Shown: one piece after another, positions 5,094 to 5,131 of the stretch
Layout: the number at the start of each line of letters is the position of its first letter
Numbering within the stretch: the stretch's first letter is position 1
Assembly (NCBI GenBank): GCA_964398855.1
Contig: CAYNOQ010000133.1
Location: 1 to 5,131 of the forward strand
DNA: 5,131 bases
Direction: 5' to 3'
From: Mariniphaga sp964398855
GTDB taxonomy: Bacteria > Bacteroidota > Bacteroidia > Bacteroidales > Prolixibacteraceae
Notes under the pieces: model-generated
What the model saw: the letters and a program-made list of their open reading frames with translations, nothing else
What the model was told of the DNA's origin: nothing
Database searches by the model: none
Position numbers and translations under genes: made by a program

Positions 5094-5131
5094 ATGCAAA
5101 ACAGAGGTGCAATTTTAACATTTGCCATTCT
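5094..5131 (+). CDS. secDF: SecDF protein translocase subunit, 5' end only
   Basis: Only the first twelve codons are present, reading MQNRGAILTFAI before the window ends. This matches the conserved N-terminus of the fused SecDF of Bacteroidota (MQN-K/R-GAI followed by the first membrane helix). SecDF is an inner-membrane protein that uses the proton gradient to help the SecYEG/SecA channel complete export; in this phylum SecD and SecF are normally one polypeptide of roughly 1000 residues. The start is preceded by an extremely A/T-rich leader (about 5040-5093) with no Shine-Dalgarno site. From memory, mdh and secDF are frequent neighbours in this phylum, which supports the call. Twelve residues are a small basis, so the rest of the gene must confirm it. 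Confidence 0.72.
   Translation, partial: MQNRGAILTFAI

Noticed and set aside
1..5131. Search for CRISPR repeats, tRNA/rRNA genes, insertion sequences, toxin-antitoxin or defence genes
   Set aside because: No regularly spaced repeats, cloverleaf-like segments, transposase motifs or known defence domains were seen by reading; small structured RNAs cannot be excluded without covariance models.

Overview
The window looks like chromosomal DNA from a free-living or gut/sediment Bacteroidota (Bacteroidetes), probably of the Bacteroidales/Marinilabiliales type. The signs are: moderately AT-rich DNA; a DUF5916/CBM9-like outer-membrane family protein; several matches to the Bacteroidetes promoter -7 element TAnnTTTG; start codons preceded by A/T-rich leaders rather than Shine-Dalgarno sites; and a secDF start (MQNRGAIL...) typical of the phylum's fused SecDF. 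The exact genus cannot be told from the sequence.

Layout. Positions 1-449 are non-coding. They hold a terminator-like hairpin from the gene to the left, a GC-rich REP-like palindrome, a 28-bp perfect palindrome lying on a candidate promoter, and a second candidate promoter next to the first gene. Positions 450-2621 encode a secreted 723-residue DUF5916 protein with an N-terminal CBM9-like domain and a predicted beta-rich, barrel-like C-terminal part. A 227-bp gap carries the mdh promoter and a 15-bp inverted repeat. mdh (2849-3784) encodes an NAD-type malate dehydrogenase of the LDH-like class and is closed by a clear intrinsic terminator. Right behind it, 13 bases after the terminator, starts a small cytosolic retropepsin-like aspartyl protease gene (3856-4293). 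A further gap with an 18-bp perfect palindrome leads to a small membrane-anchored protein of unknown family (best start GTG 4567, end 4974). The first codons of secDF (5094 onward) are cut off by the window end.

How the genes work together. All genes are on the + strand, but terminator and promoter signals suggest mostly separate transcription units rather than one operon. mdh (TCA cycle) and secDF (protein export) are housekeeping genes that, from memory, are often close together in Bacteroidota. The protease and the small membrane protein sit between them. No mobile element, CRISPR array, tRNA, rRNA or defence system is visible. The items most worth a second look are the three unrelated perfect palindromes near promoter-like sites and the unrecognised membrane protein whose start needs correction. 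I do not see convincing evidence for an exciting new multi-gene system here.
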